Shown here: one piece after another, positions 40,097 to 49,138 of the stretch
How the letters are laid out: each line of letters begins with the position of its first letter
How positions within the stretch are numbered: the stretch's first letter is position 1
From: Bog-756 sp963699055
Lineage (GTDB): Bacteria; Actinomycetota; Acidimicrobiia; Acidimicrobiales; RAAP-2
Assembly: GCA_963699055.1 (NCBI GenBank)
Contig: CAVOTA010000001.1
Span: 682,001 to 746,000 of the forward strand
Direction: 5' to 3'
Length of the DNA: 64,000 bases
Translations under genes and position numbers: made by a program
The notes under the pieces: generated by a model
The model's database searches: none
What the model was told of the DNA's origin: nothing
The model's input: only the letters and a program-made list of their open reading frames with translations

Positions 40097-40656
40097 TGGC
40101 GCCGCCACCCTCCGCTTCCGGCGCCGCCCGGCGCGCCGTCGCCCCGCAGCCCCGGCCGTCCTCCCGCCGCCCGTCGCTGCGGGTCGTCCAGCCCGAGCGA
40201 CGCCGTCGGTCGCGCCGGGGCCGCTCCTCGCGGGTCCAGCTGGGGCTGGCCGCCGGCCTGGTCGTGGGCAGCCTCCTCGCCGTCGTCGTCGGTGACGCCA
40301 TGGTGGCCCAGGACCAGGTCCGCCTGGCCGACATCCAGTCGTCCATCGCCACCCAGCAGGCCACCCAGAAGACCATGCAGACCGAAGTCGCCCAGCTGGC
40401 CGCCCCCGATCGGGTCGTCGCCCAGGGGATCGCCCTCGGTCTGACCGCACCCGCCCAGGTGCTGAACCTCCCGGAGGTCCCGTTGAACGTCCCGTTGCCG
40501 GCTCCCCAGACGGCTCCCACCACCGCGCCGGCCGCCAGGGCGGCCACCACGACCCCGGCGGCCACCACGGCCCCGGCGGCCACCACGACCCCGGCGGCCA
40601 CCACGGCCACCGGCACCCCGACCGCAGCGACCGCGACGGCGACGACCGCCAGGTGA
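40096..40656 (+). CDS. ftsL: FtsL-like septum protein
   Basis: A 186-residue bitopic membrane protein in the ftsL position between rsmH and ftsI. A basic cytoplasmic N-terminus (residues 1-50, many Arg) leads to one membrane helix (LGLAAGLVVGSLLAVVVG) and a short coiled-coil-like segment (LADIQSSIATQQATQKTMQ), then a Thr/Ala/Pro repeat tail. FtsL diverges quickly, so assignment rests on topology and position. The tail after residue 140 is unusual. It is coupled by overlap to both neighbours. Confidence 0.7.
   Translation: MAPPPSASGAARRAVAPQPRPSSRRPSLRVVQPERRRRSRRGRSSRVQLGLAAGLVVGSLLAVVVGDAMVAQDQVRLADIQSSIATQQATQKTMQTEVAQLAAPDRVVAQGIALGLTAPAQVLNLPEVPLNVPLPAPQTAPTTAPAARAATTTPAATTAPAATTTPAATTATGTPTAATATATTAR
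40541..40611 (+). repeat. 18-bp repeats in the ftsL-like tail
   Basis: GCGGCCACCACGACCCCG and variants with GGCCCCG recur about four times in 18-base phase, encoding AATTTP/AATTAP units. Confidence 0.7.
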
Positions 40657-42518
40657 GCCCCGCCGTCCTCCTCAGCCGGCGCACCCGTGCGATGCGCCTG
40701 CTCCTCGTCGCCGTCTTCGGGATCATGACGCTGCGGCTCGTCCAGGTCCAGGAGTTCGGCAACCGGCACTACGCCGCCCTGTCACGCGCCCAGCTCACCC
40801 AGGTCGTGACGGTCCCGCCCGTGCGCGGGGGCATCTACGACCGCAACGGGGAGGTGCTGGCCGAGACGGTCACCCGCCAGACGGTGGTGGCCGACCCCCA
40901 GATCATCACCAAGCCCACCCAGGTGGCCGCCGCCCTGGCGCCGGTGCTCGGGATCCCGGCCTCGACCCTGCGGTCCGAGCTGACCGAGCCTGGCGGCTTC
41001 GTGTACCTGGCCCACCGGGTCCCGGACGCGGTGGCCGCCACCATCACCAAGATGGACCTCAACGGGATCAACCTGGTTCCCGAGTCACAGCGTGTGGTGC
41101 CGGTCGGTCGCCTGGCTCAGCCCGTGGTGGGGACCGTGGGCTGGAACGGCAACGGCACCTCGGGCATCGAGTACCAGCTGCAGTCCCTCCTGGCCGGCAA
41201 GGCCGGGACCACCGACCTGCTGGAGTCACCCGACGGGGTCGCCCTGCCGAGCAGCGACACGTCGACGCCGTCGGTGCCGGGCACCGGGGTGGAGCTCACC
41301 CTCGACGAGTCGGTCCAGTACGTGGCCGAGCAGGCCCTGGCGGCCGAGATCGTCGCCTCCCACGCCACCGGGGGCACGGCCGTGGTGATGGACGTGAAGT
41401 CGGGGGACATCCTGGCCATGGCCAACCTGACGTCCACCAGGGACAACGGGGCCTCGACCGCCACCACGCAGCCGTCGGCGTCGCTGACGGCCAAGGTGGC
41501 GTCCACCCAGGACACCTCGGGACCCACCCTGGTGGCCCAGTCCGACACCCTGCCCGCCGGGGTCGCCGAGGCCCCCTCCGACTCCGCCGTGACCCAGGTC
41601 TACGAGCCGGGGTCGGTGTTCAAGCTGGTGACGTTCTCGGCGGCGCTGGCCGACGGGCTGATCACCCCGAATTCCACGCTGACGGTCCCCTCGGCCCTGC
41701 CGATGGGCAAGTACACCTTCCACGACGCCGAGGCACACGGATCGGTCCAGATGACCGCCACCCAGATCCTGGCGCAGTCGTCCAACATCGGCACCATCGA
41801 GGTGGCCGAGGGACTGGGGGAGACCCGACTGCTCGCCCAGATCGCCAACCTGGGGTTCGGCAAGCTGACGGGGCTGGGCATCCCCGGTGAGTCCCAGGGC
41901 CTCGTCCCCGGACCGGCCCAGTGGACCGGGACATCCATCGGGTCGACCCCGATCGGCCAGGACGACGCCGTGACCGCCCAACAGGTCCTCGACGCCTACA
42001 ACTCGGTGGCCAACGGCGGGGTGTTCGTCTCACCCCGGCTGATCCGGGCCACCGTCGCCGCCGACGGCTCGGTCACCGCCGCCGCCCCCTCGTCCGCCCA
42101 CCGGGTCATCGACCCCGCCACGAACGCCGAGCTCGTCAACATGCTCGAGTCGGTGGTGTACTCGGGGACCGGGTCCGAGGCCGCCATCGACGGGTACACC
42201 GTGGCCGGCAAGACGGGCACCGCCCAGATCCCCAGTGCGGACCACCTGGGGTACGTCCCCGGGGCCTACATGGGGACCTTCGCCGGCTTCGCGCCGGCCC
42301 AGCACCCGGTACTGTCGGCCATCGTCGTCCTGGACCGCCCCACCCCGATCTACGGTGGTGCCGTGGCTGCCCCGGTGTTCTCCACGATCATGGCCTACGC
42401 CCTCCACCACTTCGGCATCCCCACCACCGCCGCGGCCACCACGGCCGCCTCGACGACGGCCGTGGGCGGCACGGGTAGCGTCACCGTGCCCGCCGGAGCG
42501 GTCACGGAAGGGCCCTAG
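40653..42518 (+). CDS. ftsI: Peptidoglycan D,D-transpeptidase FtsI (PBP3)
   Basis: A 621-residue class B penicillin-binding protein that cross-links septal peptidoglycan. A short cytoplasmic start and membrane helix (LLLVAVFGIMTLRLVQVQ) lead to the dimerisation domain (VRGGIYDRNGEVLAETV). The transpeptidase motifs are SxxK at Ser321 (YEPGSVFKLVT), SxN in AQSSNIGTIE and KTG at Lys520 (AGKTGTAQIP). The C-terminus ends in a Thr/Ala-rich tail. GTG 40653 overlaps the ftsL stop. Confidence 0.95.
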   Translation: MSPAVLLSRRTRAMRLLLVAVFGIMTLRLVQVQEFGNRHYAALSRAQLTQVVTVPPVRGGIYDRNGEVLAETVTRQTVVADPQIITKPTQVAAALAPVLGIPASTLRSELTEPGGFVYLAHRVPDAVAATITKMDLNGINLVPESQRVVPVGRLAQPVVGTVGWNGNGTSGIEYQLQSLLAGKAGTTDLLESPDGVALPSSDTSTPSVPGTGVELTLDESVQYVAEQALAAEIVASHATGGTAVVMDVKSGDILAMANLTSTRDNGASTATTQPSASLTAKVASTQDTSGPTLVAQSDTLPAGVAEAPSDSAVTQVYEPGSVFKLVTFSAALADGLITPNSTLTVPSALPMGKYTFHDAEAHGSVQMTATQILAQSSNIGTIEVAEGLGETRLLAQIANLGFGKLTGLGIPGESQGLVPGPAQWTGTSIGSTPIGQDDAVTAQQVLDAYNSVANGGVFVSPRLIRATVAADGSVTAAAPSSAHRVIDPATNAELVNMLESVVYSGTGSEAAIDGYTVAGKTGTAQIPSADHLGYVPGAYMGTFAGFAPAQHPVLSAIVVLDRPTPIYGGAVAAPVFSTIMAYALHHFGIPTTAAATTAASTTAVGGTGSVTVPAGAVTEGP

Positions 42519-42577
42519 GTGGGCCCGGGTCCCTTCGACCTCACCGCCCATCCGCCGCTGACCCACCGGACGTCGAG

Positions 42578-44011
42578 GTGGTGACGGTCGCCGACCTGCT
42601 CGACGACGTGCCCGTGGCGGAGCTGCGGGGCGATCCGACCACCACCGAGGTGACCGCCGTCGAGTTCGACAGCCGTCGGGTGGCGGCCGGCGCCCTGTTC
42701 TGCTGCATCCCGGGCGAGCGGACGGACGGACACGACCACGCCGCCGAGGCCGTCGAGCGGGGGGCGTCGTCGCTGCTGTGTGAGCACTTCTGCGACGTCG
42801 GGGTGGCCCAGGTGCGGGTGGCACCCGGCTGCGCCCGCCCGGCCATGGCCCGGGTGGCGGCGTCGTTCTGGGGACACCCCGCCCGCTCCCTGGCGACGGT
42901 GGGGGTCACCGGCACCAACGGCAAGACCACGGTGACCCAGCTGGTCCGCGCCGTCCTCGAGGCGGACGGGCGGTCCTGCGGCGTGGTGGGGACCCTGGCC
43001 GGCGAGCGGACCACCCCCGAGTCCCCCGACCTGCAGCGCACGTTGGCCGCCATGGTCGCCGACGGACGCCGGGCGGTCGCCCTCGAGGTGTCGTCGCACG
43101 CCCTGACCCAGCACCGGGCGGACGGGATCGAGTTCGACGTCGCCGCCTTCACCAACCTGAGCCGGGACCACCTCGACCACCACGGATCCATGGAGGCGTA
43201 CTTCGAGGCCAAGGCGTCGCTGTTCGTCCCGGGACGGTGCCGGCACGCCGTGGTCTTCGCCGACGACCCGTGGGGCGCCCGCCTCCTCGGGCGCCTGCGC
43301 GACGGCGGAGGCGTCCCGGTGACGGCGGTCCGTGCCGACGGGGCCGCGGACGTCGACCTCGCCGCGGGCAGCTCCCGTTTCCGCTGGCACGGCCACCGGG
43401 TGGACCTGCCGCTGTCGGGCCGGTTCAACGTGGACAACGCCCTGGTGGCGGCGGCCGTGTGCGGTGTGCTGGGGGTCGACGACGAGCGGGTGGTGGCCGG
43501 GCTGTCCTCGGCCGCGCCGGTACCGGGACGCATGGAGGTCGTGGGTGCCGGAGCGCCGGTGACGGTACTGGTCGACTACGCCCACACCCCGGCCGGTCTC
43601 GAGGCGGCCCTCGACGCCGCCCGGGCCGTCGCCGCCGGTGGTCGGGTCCTGTGCGTGTTCGGCTGCGGTGGCGACCGCGATCCGGGCAAGCGACCCCTGA
43701 TGGGTGCCGTGGCCTCCACCGGTGCGGACGTGGTCGTGCTGACCTCGGACAACCCCCGCTCCGAGGACCCGCTGGCGATCATCGAGGCCGTGCGCTCAGG
43801 CGTCGTGGGTCACGTCGAGGTGACCGTCGAGCCGGACCGCGCCGCCGCCATCCGGTCCGCCGTCGGCCGGGCCCGTCCCGGCGACGTGGTCCTGGTGGCG
43901 GGCAAGGGCCACGAGTCCACCCAGACGGCGGGGGGCGCCACCGTGCCCTTCGACGACCGCGTCGAGGCCGCCGGCGCCCTGGACGAGCGGTTCGGCGGCG
44001 CGACCGCATGA
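42578..44011 (+). CDS. murE: UDP-MurNAc-L-Ala-D-Glu:meso-diaminopimelate ligase
   Basis: A 477-residue Mur ligase. The ATP motif is GVTGTNGKTTVTQL (about residue 110), and the carbamoylated-lysine region is YFEAKASLF. DNPRSEDP at about 391 is the signature of enzymes that add meso-diaminopimelate rather than lysine (DNPR versus D(D/N)P(N/A)), which fits the six dap genes in the window. GTG 42578 or the adjacent GTG 42581 starts the protein. The next gene in most dcw clusters, murF, is absent; mraY follows directly with an ATGA overlap. Confidence 0.94.
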   Translation: MVTVADLLDDVPVAELRGDPTTTEVTAVEFDSRRVAAGALFCCIPGERTDGHDHAAEAVERGASSLLCEHFCDVGVAQVRVAPGCARPAMARVAASFWGHPARSLATVGVTGTNGKTTVTQLVRAVLEADGRSCGVVGTLAGERTTPESPDLQRTLAAMVADGRRAVALEVSSHALTQHRADGIEFDVAAFTNLSRDHLDHHGSMEAYFEAKASLFVPGRCRHAVVFADDPWGARLLGRLRDGGGVPVTAVRADGAADVDLAAGSSRFRWHGHRVDLPLSGRFNVDNALVAAAVCGVLGVDDERVVAGLSSAAPVPGRMEVVGAGAPVTVLVDYAHTPAGLEAALDAARAVAAGGRVLCVFGCGGDRDPGKRPLMGAVASTGADVVVLTSDNPRSEDPLAIIEAVRSGVVGHVEVTVEPDRAAAIRSAVGRARPGDVVLVAGKGHESTQTAGGATVPFDDRVEAAGALDERFGGATA

Positions 44012-45042
44012 TCTCCCTCATGACGTCGGGCGGCATCGCCCTGTGGGTGGCCGTCCTGAGCACCCCGTTCCTCATCCGGTGGCTGCTCAAGAACAACATC
44101 GGCCAGCAGATCCGCGAGGACGGGCCCCAGGTCCACATCGCCAAGGCGGGGACCCCCACCATGGGCGGCATCTGCATCGTCGCCGCCGTGGTGATCGGGT
44201 TCCTGTCCGCCCACGTGGTCCCCGGGGTGAACTGGTCCCGTTCGGGTGCGCTGGTGATGCTGGCCATCGTGGGCGCGGCCGCCATCGGCTTCGCCGACGA
44301 CTGGATCAAGGTGCGGCACCGCCGCAGCCTGGGGCTGAACAAGCGGGCCAAGATCGCCGCCCAGACCGCCCTCGGCCTCACCTTCTCCGTGCTCGCCGTC
44401 TACTGGGCCCACGCGTCGACGACCCTGTCCTTCACCCGCTACAACTCGATCGGGCTGCACATGGGTACGGCGGTGTGGATCGTGTGGGGCACGGTGATCA
44501 TCACCGCCGCGGCCAACGCCGTGAACCTCACGGACGGGCTCGACGGTCTGGCGGCGGGCTCGGCCACCTTCTGCTTCGCCACCCTCGCCATCATCGGCTA
44601 CTGGCAGTACCGGCACTTCACCATCTACCACGTCGGCGACGCCCTGGACCTCGCCCTGGCCGCCGTGGCCCTGGCCGGGGCCTGCGTCGGCTTCCTGTGG
44701 TGGAACGCGGCGCCGGCCAAGATCTTCATGGGTGACACCGGCTCGCTGTCGCTCGGCTCGGGCCTGGCCGCCCTGTGCCTCCTGATGAACCTCGACCTGC
44801 TGCTGGTGATCCTGGGCGGTCTGTTCGTCATCGTGACCCTCTCGGTGGTGATCCAGGTGATCAGCTTCCGGGTGTTCCACCGGCGGGTGTTCCTGATGGC
44901 ACCGCTCCACCACCACTTCGAGCTCATGGGCTGGCCCGAGACCACCGTGATCGTCCGCTTCTGGATCCTGGCCGGGCTGTTCGCCGCGCTCGGACTCGGG
45001 ATCTTCTACGGCGACTTCCTGTCGGTGGGGACGATCCATTGA
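44008..45042 (+). CDS. mraY: Phospho-MurNAc-pentapeptide transferase
   Basis: A 344-residue polytopic membrane enzyme making lipid I from UDP-MurNAc-pentapeptide and undecaprenyl phosphate. About ten hydrophobic segments are present. Active-site motifs are FADDWIKVRHRRSLGLNKRA, NAVNLTDGLDGLAAG and KIFMGDTGSLSLG, and LMAPLHHHFELMGWPE is the conserved HHH loop. ATG 44008 overlaps the murE stop. Confidence 0.96.
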   Translation: MISLMTSGGIALWVAVLSTPFLIRWLLKNNIGQQIREDGPQVHIAKAGTPTMGGICIVAAVVIGFLSAHVVPGVNWSRSGALVMLAIVGAAAIGFADDWIKVRHRRSLGLNKRAKIAAQTALGLTFSVLAVYWAHASTTLSFTRYNSIGLHMGTAVWIVWGTVIITAAANAVNLTDGLDGLAAGSATFCFATLAIIGYWQYRHFTIYHVGDALDLALAAVALAGACVGFLWWNAAPAKIFMGDTGSLSLGSGLAALCLLMNLDLLLVILGGLFVIVTLSVVIQVISFRVFHRRVFLMAPLHHHFELMGWPETTVIVRFWILAGLFAALGLGIFYGDFLSVGTIH

Positions 45043-45215
45043 GCGCGGGCCGGGCGCCGGGCGCGTCCCCCGCCGTCGGGCCCACCTCCGTGTCGGGCGG
45101 GTTCCACCACCTGGGCGCGCGCATGGGCGAGGCTGGTGGGATGCATCCCGCAGCGACCCGCGCCTTCCGGGTCCACCCCGGTCCCGCACGCCTCCCCGGG
45201 GGCCACCGTGGCTGA
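45039..45215 (+). CDS. Possible 58-residue ORF between mraY and ftsW
   Basis: A TTG at 45039 overlaps the mraY stop (TTGA), and the frame ends at 45215, overlapping the ftsW GTG (45208). The product is Gly/Ala/Pro-rich and shows no recognisable domain; GC content is high in all frames here, so coding potential is uncertain. It occupies the place where murD normally lies but has no Mur ligase motif. Confidence 0.25.
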   Translation: MSAGRAPGASPAVGPTSVSGGFHHLGARMGEAGGMHPAATRAFRVHPGPARLPGGHRG

Positions 45216-46503
45216 CCGGACGTCCACGTCGCGCCGGCGCGCGCCGGCGGTCCGTCGCCCGACCACGGTGACGCGCCACGGTGCCACGGTGGGGCGCCGG
45301 CCGCCGCCGGCCGCCCGGCCCGTGGGCGCACGTCCCGACGCGCCGCGGGGACCGGCCCCGCTGCGCCGGCTCGCCCGGGTGTCGGACCCGGCGGCCCTGG
45401 GTGTGCTGGTGGCCGTCCTGTGCGTGTTCGGCCTGGTGATGGTCGGGTCGGCCTCCCCGGTGATCTCGCTGATCACCTACGGATCGCCCTGGACGATCTT
45501 CATCCGGCAGCTGCTCTGGATGGTGGTGGGCGTCGGCGCCCTCCTGATCCTGGCCCGCATCGACTACCGGGCCTGGCGCCGGTGGTCGATCCCGCTGGTG
45601 ATCGGCACCGTCTGCCTGCTGGTGGCGGTGCTGGTCCCCGGTCTGGGCGTGACCGCCGGCGGCTCGTCGCGGTGGATCGGCTTCGGCCAGCTCCGCATCC
45701 AGCCGTCCGAGCTGATGAAGCTGGCCATGGTGGTGTTCGCCGCGGACGTCGTCGTCCGGCGCACGGACCGCTCGGCGCCGGCCAAGCAGGTGATCGCCCC
45801 GGTGATGGGTGTCCTGGTGGTCTCCGCCGCCCTGATCATCAAGCAACCCGACATGGGCACGGCCATGGTGCTGAGCTGCATCGCCTTCGGGATCCTGTTC
45901 ATGAGCGGGGTGACGCTCGCCCCCCTGACCAAGGTGCTCGGCGCGTTCACCGTCATCGCCGTGGTCTTCGCCTTCAGCGACTCCTACCGGCGTGACCGGA
46001 TCCTGTCGTTCATCAACCCGGGCGCGCACCAGGCCGGCTCGGGCTACCAGGTGTGGCAGTCGCTCATCGGTCTCGGTTCCGGCCACCTCTTCGGGCTCGG
46101 GCTCGGCGGTGGACGCGAGAAGTGGGGCACGCTGCCCAACGCCCACACCGACTTCATCTTCTCGGTGGTGGGCGAGGAGCTCGGCCTGATCGGGGCGGTG
46201 GTCGTCCTGGGTCTCTTCTTCGCCCTCGCCTGGTACGGGTTCCGCGTCGCCGGTCGGGCCCCTGACCGGTTCGGCTCGTTGATGGCGGTGGGCGTGACCA
46301 TCTGGATCACCAGCCAGGCCGTCATCAACATCGGTGCGGTCATCGGCGTGCTCCCCGTGACGGGGATCCCGTTGCCCTTCATCTCCTTCGGCGGCTCGTC
46401 CCTGGTCATCAACCTCGCCGCCATGGGGATCCTGATGAACATCGCCCGGCAGGAGCGTTCGGGCCACCGCGCCCGACCCCGCCGCCGCCCCGTCCCGGCG
46501 TGA
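45208..46503 (+). CDS. ftsW: Peptidoglycan glycosyltransferase FtsW
   Basis: A 431-residue SEDS-family polymerase working with FtsI at the septum. A basic cytoplasmic N-terminus of about 60 residues precedes about ten membrane helices. SEDS signatures are GGSSRWIGFGQLRIQPSEL, KQPDMGTAMVL, AHTDFIFSVVGEELGLIG and GVLPVTGIPLPFISFGGSS. GTG 45208 was chosen as the last start before the conserved part; ATG 45136 in frame is possible but would lengthen the basic tail. The stop overlaps murG. Confidence 0.94.
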   Translation: MADRTSTSRRRAPAVRRPTTVTRHGATVGRRPPPAARPVGARPDAPRGPAPLRRLARVSDPAALGVLVAVLCVFGLVMVGSASPVISLITYGSPWTIFIRQLLWMVVGVGALLILARIDYRAWRRWSIPLVIGTVCLLVAVLVPGLGVTAGGSSRWIGFGQLRIQPSELMKLAMVVFAADVVVRRTDRSAPAKQVIAPVMGVLVVSAALIIKQPDMGTAMVLSCIAFGILFMSGVTLAPLTKVLGAFTVIAVVFAFSDSYRRDRILSFINPGAHQAGSGYQVWQSLIGLGSGHLFGLGLGGGREKWGTLPNAHTDFIFSVVGEELGLIGAVVVLGLFFALAWYGFRVAGRAPDRFGSLMAVGVTIWITSQAVINIGAVIGVLPVTGIPLPFISFGGSSLVINLAAMGILMNIARQERSGHRARPRRRPVPA

Positions 46504-47717
46504 CCGTCGCCGACAGCGTGACCGGACCGGGCACCCCCGAAGGGTGCTTCGCGCTCGTCGCCGGCGGTGGCACCGCCGGTCACCTGCAGCCCGCCCTCGC
46601 CATCGCCGAGGCCCTGGTGGCCCGGGGCCACGACCGTGCCACCATCGCCTTCCTGGGCTCGGAGCGGGGGCAGGACGCCACCACCCTGGCCGGGCGGGGC
46701 TTCCCGGTGACACTGCTGCCCGGCCGGGGCGTCGTGCGCAGCTTCGCCCCGAGGGACCTGGCCCGCAACGCCCGTTCGGCCTACGAACTGGCCGTGGCCG
46801 TCGTGCGCGGCATCGGGACGGTCGGACGGATGCGCCCCCGGGTGGTGGTGGCGGTGGGCGGCTACGCCAGCCTGGCGGGTGCCGCCGGAGCACTGGTCCA
46901 CCGGGTCCCCCTGGTGCTGGTGAACGTGGACGCCGTCCCCGGGGCGGCCAACCGCGTGTTCGGGCGATTCGCCCGGGCCAGCGCCGTCGGCTGGGAGGGG
47001 AACCCGCTGCCCCGCGCCGTGGTGACCGGGACCCCGGTGCGGCCCGAGATCGCCGCGGCGGACCGGACGCCCGCGGGTCGGTCGGCGGCCCGACGGCTGC
47101 TCGGACTGCCCGAGGACCGTGCCGTGGTGGCGGTCTTCGGCGGGTCGCTCGGCGCCCGGAGGATCAACCGGGCACTCGACGGCGCCGTGGCCCGGTGGGC
47201 CGATCGCGACGACCTGGCGATCTACCACATCGTGGGACGACGGGACTGGACCGACTACTGCGCCGATCCGGCGGCCGAGCGGGTACCGCCCGCCGGTGCG
47301 AGGGACACCGTGGCCGACCCTGCCGGGCTGTCCCTCGTGCGCGTGCCCTACGAGCAGCGCATGGCCGCCGTGTACGCCGCGGCCGACGTCGTGGTCTGCC
47401 GTGCCGGGGCCATGACCGTCGCCGAACTGGCCGCTGCCGGCGCCCCGGCGGTGCTGGTGCCGCTGCCCGGGGCTCCCGGTGACCACCAGACGGCCAACGC
47501 CCGGGTGCTCGAACGGGCCGGTGCCGCCGTGCTGGTACCCGACGGGGACTGCACCGCGGTGGGGCTGACCGGGACGGTGGAGGCGCTGCTGGCCGATCCG
47601 GACCGACTCCGGACGATGGCGGCCGCAGCCAAGGCGGTGGGTCGGCCCGACGCCGCCGACGCCGGTGCCGCCGTGGTCGAGGCCAACGCCCGGTCCGCCG
47701 ACCGGAGGGCGGGATGA
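46500..47717 (+). CDS. murG: UDP-GlcNAc:lipid I N-acetylglucosaminyltransferase
   Basis: A 405-residue GT28 glycosyltransferase forming lipid II. The N-terminal G-loop is LVAGGGTAGHLQPALAIAEA; VVAVGGYASLAGAAGA, AVFGGSLGARRINRAL and VVCRAGAMTVAELAAAGAPA are the acceptor-binding and donor-binding motifs. It is longer than E. coli MurG (355) because of an insertion around RDTVADPAGLSL. GTG 46500 overlaps ftsW, and the stop overlaps murC (ATGA). Confidence 0.95.
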   Translation: MTVADSVTGPGTPEGCFALVAGGGTAGHLQPALAIAEALVARGHDRATIAFLGSERGQDATTLAGRGFPVTLLPGRGVVRSFAPRDLARNARSAYELAVAVVRGIGTVGRMRPRVVVAVGGYASLAGAAGALVHRVPLVLVNVDAVPGAANRVFGRFARASAVGWEGNPLPRAVVTGTPVRPEIAAADRTPAGRSAARRLLGLPEDRAVVAVFGGSLGARRINRALDGAVARWADRDDLAIYHIVGRRDWTDYCADPAAERVPPAGARDTVADPAGLSLVRVPYEQRMAAVYAAADVVVCRAGAMTVAELAAAGAPAVLVPLPGAPGDHQTANARVLERAGAAVLVPDGDCTAVGLTGTVEALLADPDRLRTMAAAAKAVGRPDAADAGAAVVEANARSADRRAG

Positions 47718-49138
47718 CCGGCCAGGATCCGACGGGCCCGGGTATCGGGGACCCGGTCGCCGTGCGGCGCATCCACGTGGTGGGCGTCGGCGGCGCGGGC
47801 ATGAGCGCCATCGCCACGGTGCTGCGGGCCATGGGTCACGACGTCACCGGCAGCGACCTGCGGGAGTCCGCCGTGACCGAGCGCCTGCGCTCCCTCGGGA
47901 TCACCGTGGTCATCGGCCACGACCGGGCCAACGTGGGCGACGCCGACCTGGTGACCCGGTCGACCGCCGTCCGGGACGACAACCCCGAGGTGGCGGAGGC
48001 GCTCGGGCGGGGGATCCCGGTCCTGTCCCGGGCGGAGACACTCGCCGCCGTCGCCGCCCGCAGGCGGTGCATCGCCGTGGCCGGGACCCACGGCAAGACG
48101 ACCACGGCGTCGATGCTGGCGCTCGTGCTCGTCGAGGCGGGGATGCGGCCGTCGTTCCTCATCGGGGGCGAGGTCAACGAGATCGGGACCAACGCGGTGT
48201 GGGACACCGGCGAGTGGATCGTGGTCGAGGCCGACGAGAGCGACGGCACGTTCCTCCACCTCGTCCCCGACATCGCCGTGGTGACCAACGTGGAGGCCGA
48301 TCACCTCGACCACTACGGGTCCTTCGAGGCGGTGCGCACGGCGTTCGCCGAGTTCCTCGCCTCGGCCGGCCGCCGCGTCGTGGGGGGCGACGACGCCGAG
48401 GCGCGGGTCGTCGGTCGGGCCGCCGGCGCCGACCTGGTCGGCTGTTCGGACGACGCCACCTACGGCATCCGGTCGGTCGAGACGGCCCGGAGCTCGGTGG
48501 CCTTCGACCTGTTCGGACCCGACGGGGGTCTCGTCACCCGGATCCGGGTGGCCGTCCCCGGGCTCCACAACGCCCGCAACGCCGCTGTGGCCACGGTGGC
48601 GGCCCTGGCCGCCGGGGCGACGCCGGAGGCGGCTGCACGGGCACTGGCCCGGTTCGGCGGGGTGGCCCGACGGTTCGAGTTCCGCGGCGAGCAGGGCGGG
48701 GTCACCTTCGTCGACGACTACGCCCACCTGCCCACCGAGGTGCGTGCCGCCCTGGCGGCCGCCCGCAACGGTGGCTGGCGCCGGGTGGTGGCGGTCTTCC
48801 AGCCCCACCGGTACTCGCGGACGGCCGAGGTGGGGACGGGTTTCGGGGACGCGTTCGGTGACGCCGACGTGGTGGTGCTGACCGACGTCTACGGCGCCGG
48901 CGAGGCGCCGGTCCCGGGTGTGTCCGGCCGGTTGGTGGCCGATGCCGTGCGCGCCGCCCGACCGGACGCCGAGCTGCACTACGTGCCCGGCCGGGCCGAT
49001 CTGGTGCCGGCGGTGGCCGCGCTGCTCCGACCCGGCGACCTGTGCCTCACGCTCGGCGCCGGCGACCTGACGTCCCTCCCCGACGAGGTGATGGCGGCCG
49101 GCGTCGGACCGGGGGACGCCCCCGGGGAACCGTCGTGA
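47714..49138 (+). CDS. murC: UDP-MurNAc:L-alanine ligase
   Basis: A 474-residue ATP-dependent ligase adding L-Ala to UDP-MurNAc. It shows IHVVGVGGAGMSAIATVL, the ATP motif VAGTHGKTTTASMLA, EADESDGTFL and VDDYAHLPTEVRAAL. The order murG-murC-murB matches other actinobacteria. It overlaps both neighbours (ATGA with murG, GTGA with murB), so its translation is likely coupled. Confidence 0.95.
   Translation: MTGQDPTGPGIGDPVAVRRIHVVGVGGAGMSAIATVLRAMGHDVTGSDLRESAVTERLRSLGITVVIGHDRANVGDADLVTRSTAVRDDNPEVAEALGRGIPVLSRAETLAAVAARRRCIAVAGTHGKTTTASMLALVLVEAGMRPSFLIGGEVNEIGTNAVWDTGEWIVVEADESDGTFLHLVPDIAVVTNVEADHLDHYGSFEAVRTAFAEFLASAGRRVVGGDDAEARVVGRAAGADLVGCSDDATYGIRSVETARSSVAFDLFGPDGGLVTRIRVAVPGLHNARNAAVATVAALAAGATPEAAARALARFGGVARRFEFRGEQGGVTFVDDYAHLPTEVRAALAAARNGGWRRVVAVFQPHRYSRTAEVGTGFGDAFGDADVVVLTDVYGAGEAPVPGVSGRLVADAVRAARPDAELHYVPGRADLVPAVAALLRPGDLCLTLGAGDLTSLPDEVMAAGVGPGDAPGEPS

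Noticed and set aside
45039..45215. Remnant of murD between mraY and ftsW
   Set aside because: The short frame has no nucleotide-binding or Mur ligase motif in any frame, so descent from murD cannot be supported. It is kept only as a doubtful small ORF.
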